This document shows, piece by piece, positions 7,373-15,679 of a DNA stretch of 37,929 nucleotides. The stretch is from an uncultured Granulosicoccaceae bacterium. Its GTDB lineage: Bacteria > Pseudomonadota > Gammaproteobacteria > Granulosicoccales > Granulosicoccaceae. Position 1 is the first letter of the stretch. Every line of letters begins with the position of its first letter. The notes under the pieces were generated by a model. It did no database searches and was not told where the DNA came from. It saw only the letters and a list, made by a program, of their open reading frames with translations. Location: NCBI GenBank assembly GCA_937998875.1, contig CALLBO010000059.1:1-37929 (forward strand), read 5' to 3'. Position numbers and translations under genes: made by a program.

Positions 7373-8752
7373 ATGAGCGCCTTACCAAACTCGGTTGAAG
7401 GTCGGGATATCGCCGCCCACTTGCACGGCTACACCAATGCCCTGACACACAGTGATGTTGGTCCGCTGATTATCGAGAACGGTAAAGGCGTGCATGTCTG
7501 GGATAACTCAGGTAACCAGTACATCGAAGCTATGGCCGGACTCTGGAGTACGGCACTGGGATTCAGTGAACAAAGACTTGTGGATGTCGCCACGAAGCAA
7601 ATGCAAAAACTGCCGTATTACCACACGTTTGCGCACAAGGGACACGGGCCGGTGGCAGAACTTGCTTACAAGCTGATCGAGATAGCGCCTGCATCTATGA
7701 GTAAGGCATTTTTTACCAATTCCGGCTCTGAAGCAATCGATACGGCTATAAAGCTTTGCTGGTATCGATCAAATGCTCTCGGTAAGCCTGAAAAGAAAAA
7801 AATTATTTCCCGTAACCGTGGTTACCATGGCGTGACCACTGCCGGCGCATGTCTGACCGGGTTGCCAGCTAATCAGGCATCGTTTGATTGTCTGGTGCCG
7901 GTTGTGCGTGTCACCTGCCCACACCACTGGCGGGAAGGGCACAATGGTGAAAGTGAAGAAGACTTTGCCACTAGGTTAGCCGAGGAGTTGGACTCAACTA
8001 TTCAAGCAGAGGGGCCCGATACGGTTGCAGCGTTTTTTGCAGAGCCGGTGCAGGGTGCCGGTGGTGTAGTTGTTCCGCCAAAAACTTACTGGCAGAAGAT
8101 ACAAGCAGTTCTAAATAAATACGACATCCTGTTGGTGGCTGACGAAGTTATCTGCGGATTTGGCCGTACTGGGAATATGTTTGGTAGTCAAACCTATGAT
8201 ATCGAGCCGGATATGATGACGCTGTCAAAACAACTGACATCTTCGTACTTGCCAGGCTCTGCGTTACTAATTAATGACCGTGTTTTTGAGCCGATCGCGG
8301 ATGAAAGTAATAAAGTGGGTGTGCTTGGTCACGGGTTTACCGGGGGTGGACATCCAGTGGTTTGTGCAGTTGCGAGTGAAACGATTAAAATAATTGAAGA
8401 AGAAAGTCTTGTCGAGCATGCAGCTAATGTAGGTGCCCATATGCTCAGTGGCTTGAAGCAATACGAGTCGCATCCGTTAGTAGCCGAGGTCAGAGGTGTT
8501 GGTTTGATTGGAGCGATTGAACTTGTCACAAACAAAGAGACTAAAGCGGCACTCGAGAAGCCGGGCCAGTTGGGTGCGATTGCCAACGCCAAGTCGATGG
8601 AAGCCGGTTTCTTTACTCGCAACATGGCAGACGCCATAGCATTTTGTCCGCCATTGATAATTACCAAATCAGAGGTGGATGATCTGGTTGCAAGAGTAGG
8701 CAAGGCGCTTGATGCGACTCTGGCTGAGCTACCTGCGGGTACGGTGAGTTAG
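7373..8752 (+). CDS. class III omega-aminotransferase (PLP-dependent)
   Basis: This 459-residue fold-type I enzyme of the class III family has GLWSTALGFSEQRLVD near the N terminus, the cofactor-phosphate region FFTNSGSEAIDTAIKL, and RNRGYHGVTTAG. ADEVICGFGRTGNMFGSQ includes the PLP-ring Asp, and Lys286 in LSKQLTSSYLPGSA is the Schiff-base lysine. HGFTGGGHPVVCAVA matches the GHGFT motif seen in putrescine-, taurine- and beta-alanine:pyruvate transaminases. It likely transfers the amino group of an omega-amino acid or diamine to pyruvate; the exact donor cannot be assigned. GAGAGTG precedes the ATG. The neighbouring second aminotransferase and HIBADH-like dehydrogenase suggest an amino-acid or amine catabolic neighbourhood. 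Confidence 0.88.
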   Translation: MSALPNSVEGRDIAAHLHGYTNALTHSDVGPLIIENGKGVHVWDNSGNQYIEAMAGLWSTALGFSEQRLVDVATKQMQKLPYYHTFAHKGHGPVAELAYKLIEIAPASMSKAFFTNSGSEAIDTAIKLCWYRSNALGKPEKKKIISRNRGYHGVTTAGACLTGLPANQASFDCLVPVVRVTCPHHWREGHNGESEEDFATRLAEELDSTIQAEGPDTVAAFFAEPVQGAGGVVVPPKTYWQKIQAVLNKYDILLVADEVICGFGRTGNMFGSQTYDIEPDMMTLSKQLTSSYLPGSALLINDRVFEPIADESNKVGVLGHGFTGGGHPVVCAVASETIKIIEEESLVEHAANVGAHMLSGLKQYESHPLVAEVRGVGLIGAIELVTNKETKAALEKPGQLGAIANAKSMEAGFFTRNMADAIAFCPPLIITKSEVDDLVARVGKALDATLAELPAGTVS

Positions 8753-8793
8753 CGGGAACTTTTTTAACGCTTAAGTATTTTACCGGAGCAGTT

Positions 8794-9051
8794 ATGCAGG
8801 ATTTTCTGATCACCTCTTTGATAGCATCCGTGGTGCTAACGATACTGATCAATGTATTGCCGATGCTTTTTCCAAAATCATCGGAAAAGGTTGAACGTAA
8901 GGTTCAAGAGAAGATTAATGAATCTATCGCTCGGCAGCAGGAAGGTAATCAACCTCGGGTGCGAGTGTTTTTTCCGTGGAAAGCGATGCTGATTGCATCG
9001 CTTGTGTTGACAGTTGTGGTGAACCTGATTGGTTTTTTTGCTTCGCGTTAA
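8794..9051 (+). CDS. small protein with two membrane helices
   Basis: This 85-residue protein of unknown family starts 41 bp after the aminotransferase and has a good GGAG site before its ATG. It has two hydrophobic helices, one near residues 6-25 (LIASVVLTILINVLPMLF) and one near the C terminus (LIASLVLTVVVNLIGFF). A charged, amphipathic linker rich in Lys, Glu and Arg joins them. The two helices are strikingly similar, as if duplicated. It probably lies in the inner membrane as a hairpin with the linker in the cytoplasm. Co-transcription with the aminotransferase is likely; function is unknown. Confidence 0.6.
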   Translation: MQDFLITSLIASVVLTILINVLPMLFPKSSEKVERKVQEKINESIARQQEGNQPRVRVFFPWKAMLIASLVLTVVVNLIGFFASR

Positions 9052-9108
9052 TGCCAGAGCGAAACGCTTTATGCCTCCCGGAGGAAGGTCTGTTTTACTT
9101 CATTCCCG

Positions 9109-10353
9109 TTATGTACTTGCCGCCTCAGCAGTCGCCAACTTAATACAACAGGCCACAATCTCCATAGCAAGCTCTACCTCTTCCACTGGTGGTCTGGTTG
9201 GCGCCAATCGAATATTGCGATTCTCAGGGTCGGTACCGTTTGGAAAAGTGGCACCGGTGGGGGTCAGTGCCAACCCGGCATCCTTAGCCAGTTCAACTAC
9301 GCGGCTTGCAATAGGTTGTACGGTGTCCAGACTTACAAAGTAACCACCCTTTGGGTCTGTCCAGGTGGCGAGATTGTGGTTGCCCAGCTCACGATTTAAG
9401 ACTTCCTGCACTTTGTCGAATTTCGGTTTTAGAATTTTTGCATGTTCCTGCATTAAGCCTGTTAAGCCACCCGGGTAGTTACGCAGGAATAGTACATGCC
9501 GCCATTGCTCTGCTTTGTTCGGGCCTATGCTGCCTGTGCTCATCGCCTTTGACCAGTACGCGATATTGTCTGTACTCATGCCGGCCAGGCCGACACCACC
9601 GCTGGCAAAAGTTACCTTCGAGGTAGAACCGAACAAAATGACGCGATTTGCCACCCCGGCGTCTTTTGCAATTTGCAGCAGGTTAGGCGCAGGTGTCGGG
9701 TTGGCCTGCAGGTGATGAACCGAATATGCATCATCTGCAAAGATAGTGAAATCCCCGGCTGCGGCTTTGACGTTGATCAGCCGTTCTGCGTATGCTTGTG
9801 AAATGGTGTCGCCAGTCGGGTTGCTATAAGTAGGAACGAAATATATGCCTTTTATCGCAGCATCACTGGCGACGAGCTTCTCGACCTCATTCATGTCCGG
9901 ACCGTTGCCGGTCATCTTCACGGCGACAAGCTCAAAACCGAGCTCGCGAGCAAGTAGAAAGTGTCTGTCATAGCCCGGCACTGTAACAATCAGTTTGGGT
10001 GACTCATTTACCCAGCCCTGACTACTGCCGTTGACTCCGCGCAAAAGTGCCCAGGTTAGAAAGCGGCTCATCATTTCCAGGCTGGCGTTGTTGCCCAGCA
10101 TGATCTCATCGGGCCCGACATTCAGCTGTTCGCAAAAAAGCTCTCGAGCTTCCCTAAGGCCCAGAATGCCGCCTGGGTAGTTGCGAATATCTACGCCGTT
10201 GTCAGTGGTATAATTACTTGCATCGACCGCGCTCAAAATCGGCAGGCTCAGGTCAAAATTTGCGTCTGCTGGCTGGCCGCGTTCCATGTTCAGAGATAGA
10301 TTGCGCGACTTGAAGTCCTGATATTGTTTCTGTACGGCGTCGTGGTCGGTCAT
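9109..10353 (-). CDS. class I/II aminotransferase (PF12897-type, aspartate/alanine group)
   Basis: This 414-residue PLP enzyme carries MERGQPADANFDLSLPIL and YPGGILGLREARELF, typical of the PF12897 group that includes subgroup Ic aspartate aminotransferases. Further landmarks are the cofactor loop GNNASLEMM, YSNPTGDT, FADDAYSVHHL and the Schiff-base Lys in FGSTSKVTFASGGVG. It should interconvert a dicarboxylic or neutral amino acid with its 2-oxo acid in the cytosol. I place the start at the ATG encoding MTDHDAVQ, which has a GAAGAG site 7 nt upstream. An in-frame TTG 15 bp earlier (10368) is less likely. It is divergent from the HIBADH-like gene across a 154-bp promoter region. Confidence 0.87.
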   Translation of the reverse strand: MTDHDAVQKQYQDFKSRNLSLNMERGQPADANFDLSLPILSAVDASNYTTDNGVDIRNYPGGILGLREARELFCEQLNVGPDEIMLGNNASLEMMSRFLTWALLRGVNGSSQGWVNESPKLIVTVPGYDRHFLLARELGFELVAVKMTGNGPDMNEVEKLVASDAAIKGIYFVPTYSNPTGDTISQAYAERLINVKAAAGDFTIFADDAYSVHHLQANPTPAPNLLQIAKDAGVANRVILFGSTSKVTFASGGVGLAGMSTDNIAYWSKAMSTGSIGPNKAEQWRHVLFLRNYPGGLTGLMQEHAKILKPKFDKVQEVLNRELGNHNLATWTDPKGGYFVSLDTVQPIASRVVELAKDAGLALTPTGATFPNGTDPENRNIRLAPTRPPVEEVELAMEIVACCIKLATAEAAST

Positions 10354-10399
10354 TTGTATGCTCTTCAATTAGTCGTTGCGGTGCTGTGTCAGACAGCTG

Positions 10400-10410
10400 T
10401 GCATTATGCA
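10400..10410. promoter_or_regulatory. short palindrome between divergent enzyme genes
   Basis: TGCAT-T-ATGCA lies in the 154-bp gap shared by the minus-strand aminotransferase and the plus-strand dehydrogenase. The position is suitable for an operator acting on both promoters. It is short, so chance is possible. Confidence 0.25.
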
Positions 10411-10507
10411 ACAATTAGCTGATTGAATGGCAGGACTTGTGTCTGCAAGGGCTGCTAGTTATCGAATTGATTAAACTTCCAGAATAAATAAAGCTTAAGG
10501 GGTGGTG

Positions 10508-11389
10508 ATGAGTAAAATCGGATTTATAGGTGTCGGGTTAATGGGCGCTGCAATGGCTCACCGTTTGTTGGACAAAGGGCACGAGCTGCAGATTCTCGGC
10601 AACCGCAATCGGGAGAATATCACTGCTCTTATTGATCGCGGTGCGAGCGAGGCCGCTACTGCTAAAGATCTTGCAAGTGCCAGCGAGATAGTTATGTTGT
10701 GTGTTGGTACCTCGGATCAGGTAGAAAGTCGTATGCGTGGCGACGACGGTGTTATTGCCGGGCTTCAAGCGGATTCTGTGGTGATAGATTTCGGTACCTC
10801 GCTGCCGGCTTCTACCAGAACCCTGGGGGGTGAGGTCGCAGCTGCGGGTGGACAGTATCTTGATGCACCGCTAGGCAGAACTCCGGCTCATGCAAAAGAC
10901 GGCTTACTGAATATTATGTGTGCCGGTGATGAAGCTGCGTATAACAAGGTGTTGCCAGCACTAAAAGATCTAGGCGAAAACGTATTTCATCTCGGTACGC
11001 TCGGTTCAGGGCATACCGTCAAGCTGATAAATAATTTCTTTGGAATGACCGTCGCTAATGCGATGGCCGAAGCGTTTGCAATGGCCGATGTTCAGGGGGT
11101 GGACAGACAAGCTGTCTACGATGTGATGGCAGCCGGGCCACTGCATAGTGGCATGATGGATTTCGTCAAAGGTTATGGGGTAGATGGTGATCCTGCACAA
11201 TTGGCCTTTGCGATAAAAAACGCAACCAAAGATGTAGGGTACTACGCCGAAATGGCGAAGCAGGCTGGTGTGAAGAGTGTGATGTCTGTGTCTACACTTG
11301 GTGCGCTGACTGATGCAACTGAGAGCGGCAAAGGTGATGAAATGGTATCGCAAATGGTCGATTACTACGCTGCGAAACTGAAAGCCTAA
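10508..11389 (+). CDS. 3-hydroxyisobutyrate dehydrogenase-family NAD(P)-dependent enzyme
   Basis: This 293-residue beta-hydroxyacid dehydrogenase has the N-terminal Rossmann signature GFIGVGLMGAAMAHRLL and the substrate-loop motif DAPLGRTPAHAKDGLLNIM. The catalytic lysine is in GSGHTVKLINNFFGM. The family includes 3-hydroxyisobutyrate, tartronate semialdehyde and glyoxylate/succinic semialdehyde reductases; the substrate is not resolved here. Two GTG codons lie in frame just upstream (10502, 10505). I prefer ATG 10508 because AAGGGG sits about 6 nt before it. The two nearby aminotransferases could feed it semialdehydes or hydroxyacids, which is inference. Confidence 0.88.
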   Translation: MSKIGFIGVGLMGAAMAHRLLDKGHELQILGNRNRENITALIDRGASEAATAKDLASASEIVMLCVGTSDQVESRMRGDDGVIAGLQADSVVIDFGTSLPASTRTLGGEVAAAGGQYLDAPLGRTPAHAKDGLLNIMCAGDEAAYNKVLPALKDLGENVFHLGTLGSGHTVKLINNFFGMTVANAMAEAFAMADVQGVDRQAVYDVMAAGPLHSGMMDFVKGYGVDGDPAQLAFAIKNATKDVGYYAEMAKQAGVKSVMSVSTLGALTDATESGKGDEMVSQMVDYYAAKLKA

Positions 11390-11442
11390 ACCTTAGCCTG
11401 GGCTTAAGTCCGGGTATAAGTCTGGCATTGGTCAGAACTTTG

Positions 11443-11470
11443 AGCTGGTTGGCAAAATAATCAACCAGCT
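11443..11470 (+). terminator. probable terminator of the HIBADH-like gene
   Basis: AGCTGGTTG (11443-11451) pairs perfectly with CAACCAGCT (11462-11470) around a 10-nt loop, and TT then AACCC follow. The stem is good but the T-tract is short. Position, 54 bp after the stop, fits. Confidence 0.45.
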
Positions 11471-11529
11471 TTAACCCGCTTTTCCGGTCTGCTGCGATTA
11501 AGTAAATACGTAGCATCGGGAGGGCGGGT

Positions 11530-12417
11530 ATGGATCCGCGTAATTATCAGATAGCGGCACTCGGTACGTTTGTACTGATTGGTGTAACTCACCTTGGTTT
11601 TCAAATCGATTGGGTAAATGCGCTCGTTATTATAGCGACTGCTCTGTTCACTCAAGCCTGCCTGTTTTCCCCTTGTTTCATTAGCTCTTGTTTTTCTACG
11701 AGCGGGCAATGGAAAAGTGCATTGATCTCGTCAATGTCACTGGTATTGCTGTTACGTACCGACGTAGTCGCGATTGCCGCGCTGGCATCTTTCATCGCTA
11801 TTGCCAGTAAGCGTTTCATACGTTTTGATGGCAATCATATCTTTAATCCCTCTGCGCTCGCGCTGGTTCTGGTTACCGGGTTGTCGTCGCATGCCTATAT
11901 CTCCCCCGGGCAGTGGGGGGCTCTGGGTCTTGTCGCTTTTCTAGTGCTTGGCATCGGTTTACTGGTAGTGACCCGTGCGCACCGGCTGGATGTTGCACTG
12001 GCTTTTCTACTCTGTTTCGCGTCTGTTGTGCTGCTGCGCGGTATGTATCTGGGTGATCCGATAGCAATTGCCTTGCATCAGCTGCAGAGCGGTGCGTTGT
12101 TATTGTTTGCGTTCTTCATGATCACTGACCCTAAAACCACACCAGCGCATCGTGCAGCACGAATAGTTTTTGGGGTCACGGTCGCGGTAGTTGCTGCCAT
12201 TCTTCAATTCAAATTTTATCTTTCAACGGCAGCGATCTACGCGCTGGTTGCGTTAGCACCGTTGGTTCCTCTTTTTAATACCTACACCAGGAGTTTGTTC
12301 CATGTTAATAAATCCATTCGTCTTCGAAAAACCATTGTCGGTGTCAAGGCAAGTGTTGAAGCCGGCGTTGTCGATTCTGACCAAAGCCGCTCTGTTTACG
12401 GCATTTCTAAGCGTTAG
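11530..12417 (+). CDS. NqrB/RnfD-like integral membrane protein
   Basis: This 295-residue protein has about nine hydrophobic helices. It is related to the NQR2/RnfD/RnfE family, as shown by FDGNHIFNPSALALVLVTGLSS and FFMITDPKTTPAHRAARIVFGV. In true NqrB/RnfD, FMN is covalently attached to a Thr in a conserved loop. Here the corresponding loop (HQLQSGALLLFAFFM) has no clear flavinylation threonine. No other nqr or rnf subunits are present, so this is a stand-alone paralogue, possibly an electron carrier or transporter. A strong GGGAGGGCGG site precedes the ATG. The last 38 codons overlap the DUF2330 gene in another frame, implying coupled expression. Confidence 0.78.
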   Translation: MDPRNYQIAALGTFVLIGVTHLGFQIDWVNALVIIATALFTQACLFSPCFISSCFSTSGQWKSALISSMSLVLLLRTDVVAIAALASFIAIASKRFIRFDGNHIFNPSALALVLVTGLSSHAYISPGQWGALGLVAFLVLGIGLLVVTRAHRLDVALAFLLCFASVVLLRGMYLGDPIAIALHQLQSGALLLFAFFMITDPKTTPAHRAARIVFGVTVAVVAAILQFKFYLSTAAIYALVALAPLVPLFNTYTRSLFHVNKSIRLRKTIVGVKASVEAGVVDSDQSRSVYGISKR

Positions 12418-13705
12418 CAATAGTGCAATGGCGTTCTGCGGGTTTTATGTAGCAAAGGCCGATACCGATCTGTTCAATAGCGCCTCTCAGGTAGTGATGG
12501 TTCGTGATCAGGACAGGACTGTTATTACCATGGCTAATGACTTTCAAGGTGACGTTGCAGACTTTGCGATGGTCGTACCCGTGCCGACGTTTATTGAAAG
12601 GGAGCAGATAAACGTCGCAACCCAGGGATTGATAGATCACCTTGATGCCTATACCGCACCTCGTTTAGTGGAGTACTTTGATGAAGATCCCTGTCAGCAA
12701 CGCAGAATGGTCGCAGAGTCAGCGCTTGCGATGGCAGATGGTAATGTGCAGCTCAAATCCACACGCCAGGATGAAGACTTAGGAGTGACAATCGAAGCAA
12801 AATATACTGTTGGCGAATATGATATTTTGATCCTGTCTGCCGAGGAAAGCAGCGGTCTTATAGAATGGTTGGATGGCAACGATTACAAGTTACCAGAAGG
12901 TGCTGAGGAGGTGGTTGGAAGTTATCTCAAGCAAGGCATGCGATTTTTTGTTGCCAAGGTGAATTTGGAAGCGCAGCAGGAGAGTGGTTACTCAAACTTA
13001 AGGCCTTTGCAAGTGGCATTTGAGAGTCCGAAGTTTATGTTGCCAATCCGGTTGGGTACATTGAACGCGGATGGTCAGCAGGAGTTGTTTGTTTATGCGT
13101 TGACTCGCAGTGGCAGAGTAGAGACTTCAAACTACAGAACTGTACGTATGCCGTCCAATGTAGAGATTCCGGGGTTTGTTAAGAATCGCTTTGCTGATTT
13201 TTATCGAGATATGTTTACCACTCAGACCGAAAAGGAAAACGGCAAGGCGGTATTTCTAGAGTATGCCTGGGATATGGCCTGGTGTGACCCTTGTGCCGCT
13301 GACCCTTTATCAACTACTCAGCTAAAAAATCTGGGTGCGTATTGGCTGGATGACGGAAATACAGGAGCCAATCAAAATAGTAGTCGCGTGCAACAGCGCC
13401 CACAGGATGTTTTTGTTACCCGGTTGCACCTGCGGTATGACGGAGAAACTTTTCCGGATGATTTAAAGTTTATAGAGACCGGTGATCGAACCAACTATCA
13501 AGGGCGTTATATCATGCGTCATGCATGGGAAGGTGAGGCAAACTGTGCTGCGGCGACGGACTATTTTAAGATGGTGGAAGATCGAAATATTATTGCCGGT
13601 AACCATCTTGCCAACCTGACTGGCTGGAACCGTCAGGAAATTGCAAGTTCGATGGGGGTAGTGGAAATACCCGAACAGAAGTGGTGGAAGAGGTTATGGA
13701 AATAA
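12302..13705 (+). CDS. DUF2330 domain-containing exported protein
   Basis: This is a 467-residue protein whose mature part begins FCGFYVAKADTDLFNSASQVV and continues through VITMANDFQGDVADFAMVVPVPT. This is the hallmark of DUF2330, a family without assigned function. The N terminus is a signal peptide ending SNSAMA around residue 44. AGGAG 8 nt before the ATG at 12302 supports this start, although it creates a 116-nt overlap with the upstream membrane gene. In-frame GTG codons at 12341 and 12353 would also keep a signal peptide and shorten the overlap. WCDPCAADPLS and several other cysteines suggest disulfides or a metal site in the periplasm. Likely a functional partner of the RnfD-like protein. 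Confidence 0.82.
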   Translation: MLINPFVFEKPLSVSRQVLKPALSILTKAALFTAFLSVSNSAMAFCGFYVAKADTDLFNSASQVVMVRDQDRTVITMANDFQGDVADFAMVVPVPTFIEREQINVATQGLIDHLDAYTAPRLVEYFDEDPCQQRRMVAESALAMADGNVQLKSTRQDEDLGVTIEAKYTVGEYDILILSAEESSGLIEWLDGNDYKLPEGAEEVVGSYLKQGMRFFVAKVNLEAQQESGYSNLRPLQVAFESPKFMLPIRLGTLNADGQQELFVYALTRSGRVETSNYRTVRMPSNVEIPGFVKNRFADFYRDMFTTQTEKENGKAVFLEYAWDMAWCDPCAADPLSTTQLKNLGAYWLDDGNTGANQNSSRVQQRPQDVFVTRLHLRYDGETFPDDLKFIETGDRTNYQGRYIMRHAWEGEANCAAATDYFKMVEDRNIIAGNHLANLTGWNRQEIASSMGVVEIPEQKWWKRLWK

Positions 13706-13761
13706 TTGGGTAGTTAACTAGCTTGCATTAGCCAGAGTGGTTAGCTGGGTTACATAAGAAA

Positions 13762-13790
13762 GGCCCGTATCGGCGAGGTCGATACGAGCC
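13762..13790. terminator. bidirectional terminator between DUF2330 and spondin genes
   Basis: GGCCCGTATCG (13762-13772) pairs with CGATACGAGCC (13780-13790), with one mismatch in 11 bp and a 7-nt loop. On the minus strand the stem is followed by TTTCTTA. On the plus strand it is preceded by AAGAAA. It sits between two convergent genes, 57 bp after one stop and 19 bp after the other. Confidence 0.7.
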
Positions 13791-13808
13791 TACTGTTACA
13801 TTGAAAAA

Positions 13809-14510
13809 CTATTGACGCGAAATCTCGATGCGCATAATTGCATCCGTACCGGCGAAGTCAAAGTTTCCAACGCCAGTTTGGCCTGGATGTGCCGCTGTAA
13901 CTCCACCCTCGTCTGTATGCAGGTTATCACCGGAACCACCACACGGTGGTACCCAGTAATCAGCATTGAGCTCGTTCACTTCGGTGCCTGCATCGTATGG
14001 CAGTACTTCAACGCTTACCGCTTCGTCTCCGGTAGGTAACGCCAGGGAGTTGGTTCCAGTGAAGCCGTCATTTGTACAAACAACCATTGCCACAGCACTG
14101 AACACCTGGCCGGCCGCATCTGTTGTGAGAGTAACGGTCGCAGTTTCACCAGGCTGTACGGGACCAGGATTGGCCGCATCAACCAGCGCGGCACCGGCTG
14201 CAGTAACTTCCGATAGCGAATTTGCTAACTCAACCATTGGTGTGTTATTTCCGTTTTCCGCAATTTCCTGCAGTTGAGTGCTCGCCGCGGTGCCGATTTC
14301 AAAAAGAGAAACTGCAGGATCGTGAATGGCTGCAACCGGAGGGGTCATTGGTTGGCCAATACTCAAATTTGTGAACGAAATACTGTAAGTGCCTGCTGTT
14401 TCAATAACCGCGTTGTTGTTGTCGTCGCTGTCACAAGCGATGAGTGTGGTGCAAGCTGCTGCAAGCGCCAGTGCTGTGAATCTTTTGCGCGCGAATATTT
14501 TCTTGTTCAT
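13809..14510 (-). CDS. spondin-domain lipoprotein
   Basis: This 233-residue protein has a type II signal peptide with lipobox LIAC (Cys26) followed by an acidic DSDDNNN linker. The rest matches the spondin N domain (PF06468): YSISFTNLSIGQPMTPPVAAIHD, LFEIGTAASTQLQEIAENG, TLTTDAAGQVFSAVAMVVCTNDGFTG and HPGQTGVGNFDF. Bacterial spondin-domain proteins are extracellular or envelope proteins of unknown role, often in marine species. Two Cys (in VVCTND and PPCGGSG) could form a disulfide. GGGAG precedes the ATG. It is monocistronic, with a terminator after it and a possible Pho-box-like repeat about 140 bp upstream. Confidence 0.83.
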   Translation of the reverse strand: MNKKIFARKRFTALALAAACTTLIACDSDDNNNAVIETAGTYSISFTNLSIGQPMTPPVAAIHDPAVSLFEIGTAASTQLQEIAENGNNTPMVELANSLSEVTAAGAALVDAANPGPVQPGETATVTLTTDAAGQVFSAVAMVVCTNDGFTGTNSLALPTGDEAVSVEVLPYDAGTEVNELNADYWVPPCGGSGDNLHTDEGGVTAAHPGQTGVGNFDFAGTDAIMRIEISRQ

Positions 14511-14647
14511 TGTATCTCCCGGATACTGGTGTTGAGTTGAATTGAATCGTTCAGCTTGAAATGGCAGTCGTTATTGAAATCGATGGAGTTGTGATCATCG
14601 ATAGAGCGCTAATCAAGTGAAGACTCTGACAATCCAGGAAGATTAAG

Positions 14648-14680
14648 TTGTCACGAAACTATCACGAAAATATTTATAAA
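14648..14680 (+). promoter_or_regulatory. Pho-box-like promoter pointing right
   Basis: TTGTCAC (14648-14654), GAAA, then CTATCAC (14659-14665) is a 7-4-7 direct repeat like the PhoB box (CTGTCAT, 4 A/T-rich bases, repeat). TATAAA (14675-14680) follows after 9 nt, matching the box-to-minus-10 spacing of E. coli pho promoters. Orientation is rightward, toward the 3' end of the BtuF-like gene on the opposite strand. It might also act leftward on the spondin gene. Another OmpR-family regulator could be the reader. Confidence 0.4.
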
Positions 14681-14700
14681 TGATGACTATGGAGATTCAC

Positions 14701-14763
14701 ATGGATGGGATACCTCGTTGCATCAATTGCCGCCGGTGTCTGCGGCGTGGATTATTTTTGTAA
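14701..14763 (+). CDS. speculative 20-residue Cys-rich peptide
   Basis: This short frame encodes MDGIPRCINCRRCLRRGLFL. It has a GGAG site 7 nt before the ATG and lies just downstream of the Pho-box-like promoter. Cys7, Cys10 and Cys13 form CxxCxxC in a strongly basic peptide. It overlaps the antisense 3' end of the BtuF-like gene, so chance is a serious alternative. Nothing like it is known to me. Confidence 0.15.
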   Translation: MDGIPRCINCRRCLRRGLFL

Positions 14764-15532
14764 TCGAAGCGAGTCCTTCGGTCAGCGCTGCAGGACCGGG
14801 TTGTAGAATAATCGGTGATTTGATCTCATGGAGTTCATTGTTTTGGACAGCATTGATCTTTTGCCATCCAGGTCTGGCTGCTACTTTTTCGGGTCTGAAT
14901 TTTTTGCCACACCACGAACCGATGATGATGTCCGGATTTGCATCGATTACTGATTGCGGATCTTTGATTATCCGTTGTGCTCCACCGCTACATTTCGCCA
15001 AATGTGGAAAGCAGTCATCTCCACCTGCGATCGTTATCAGTTCCGATACCCAGCGGATTGCTGAAATCATTGGATCATCCCACTCTTCAAAGTAGACGCG
15101 AGGACGTTTTCTGAGCTGTTTGCTGCGATTCGCGCAGGCCTGCATTTCACCAATGTACTTGTCGACAAGGTGCCGGCCTTTGTCTGTGGAGCCGGTTATG
15201 GCCGCCAGTTGCAGAATCATGCCGAGTATTTCGTTGACAGAGCGGTGGTTCAACAGCAGGACGTTAGCGCCCAGTTTGATCAAATCGCGGGCTATATCTG
15301 CCTGCAGATCTGAAAATCCGATGACCAGATCGGGTCTCAGATCCATTATCTTGTCAATTTTGGCAGTGGTGAACGCAGAGACCCGGGGTTTTTCCCGCCG
15401 TGCCTGTGGTGGCCTCACAGTAAATCCGGAAATACCAACGATGCGATCCTGTTCTCCCAACAGGTATAATGTCTCGGTGGTTTCCTCAGTGAGGCAGACA
15501 ATCCGTTCAGGGTATTTTGCGTAAAAATCCAA
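14723..15532 (-). CDS. BtuF-like cobalamin/metal-chelate-binding protein without signal peptide
   Basis: This 269-residue protein has a helical-backbone substrate-binding fold of the BtuF/FhuD type: PERIVCLTEETTETLYLLGEQDRIVGIS, KIDKIMDLRPDLVIGFSDLQADIARDL, and VYFEEWDDPMISAIRWVSELITIAGGDDCF. This subgroup is usually annotated as cobalamin-binding. No signal peptide is visible, so it either stays in the cytosol or the N terminus is incomplete. No ATG is available. The TTG at 15532 has GAGGT 9 nt upstream and is preferred over the TTG at 15565, which has no ribosome site. No BtuC or BtuD partner is in the window, and no cobalamin riboswitch fits upstream. Confidence 0.72.
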   Translation of the reverse strand: MDFYAKYPERIVCLTEETTETLYLLGEQDRIVGISGFTVRPPQARREKPRVSAFTTAKIDKIMDLRPDLVIGFSDLQADIARDLIKLGANVLLLNHRSVNEILGMILQLAAITGSTDKGRHLVDKYIGEMQACANRSKQLRKRPRVYFEEWDDPMISAIRWVSELITIAGGDDCFPHLAKCSGGAQRIIKDPQSVIDANPDIIIGSWCGKKFRPEKVAARPGWQKINAVQNNELHEIKSPIILQPGPAALTEGLASITKIIHAADTGGN

Positions 15533-15679
15533 CGGTGTGAGACCTCTGTTTTGATAACGTTTCAAAAGGGCGCCAGTTTAGCAAACGCATCGAGCCGACA
15601 TTCTTCGGATAGATAGTTTTAAAGTCGAATGGCGTCGCCTAAGTTACACCAGAATAATGCAGCGGTTAATTAAGAATAA

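Noticed and set aside
15533..15679. Cobalamin riboswitch upstream of the BtuF-like gene
   Set aside because: The gap is too short and no B12-box-like sequence is visible.
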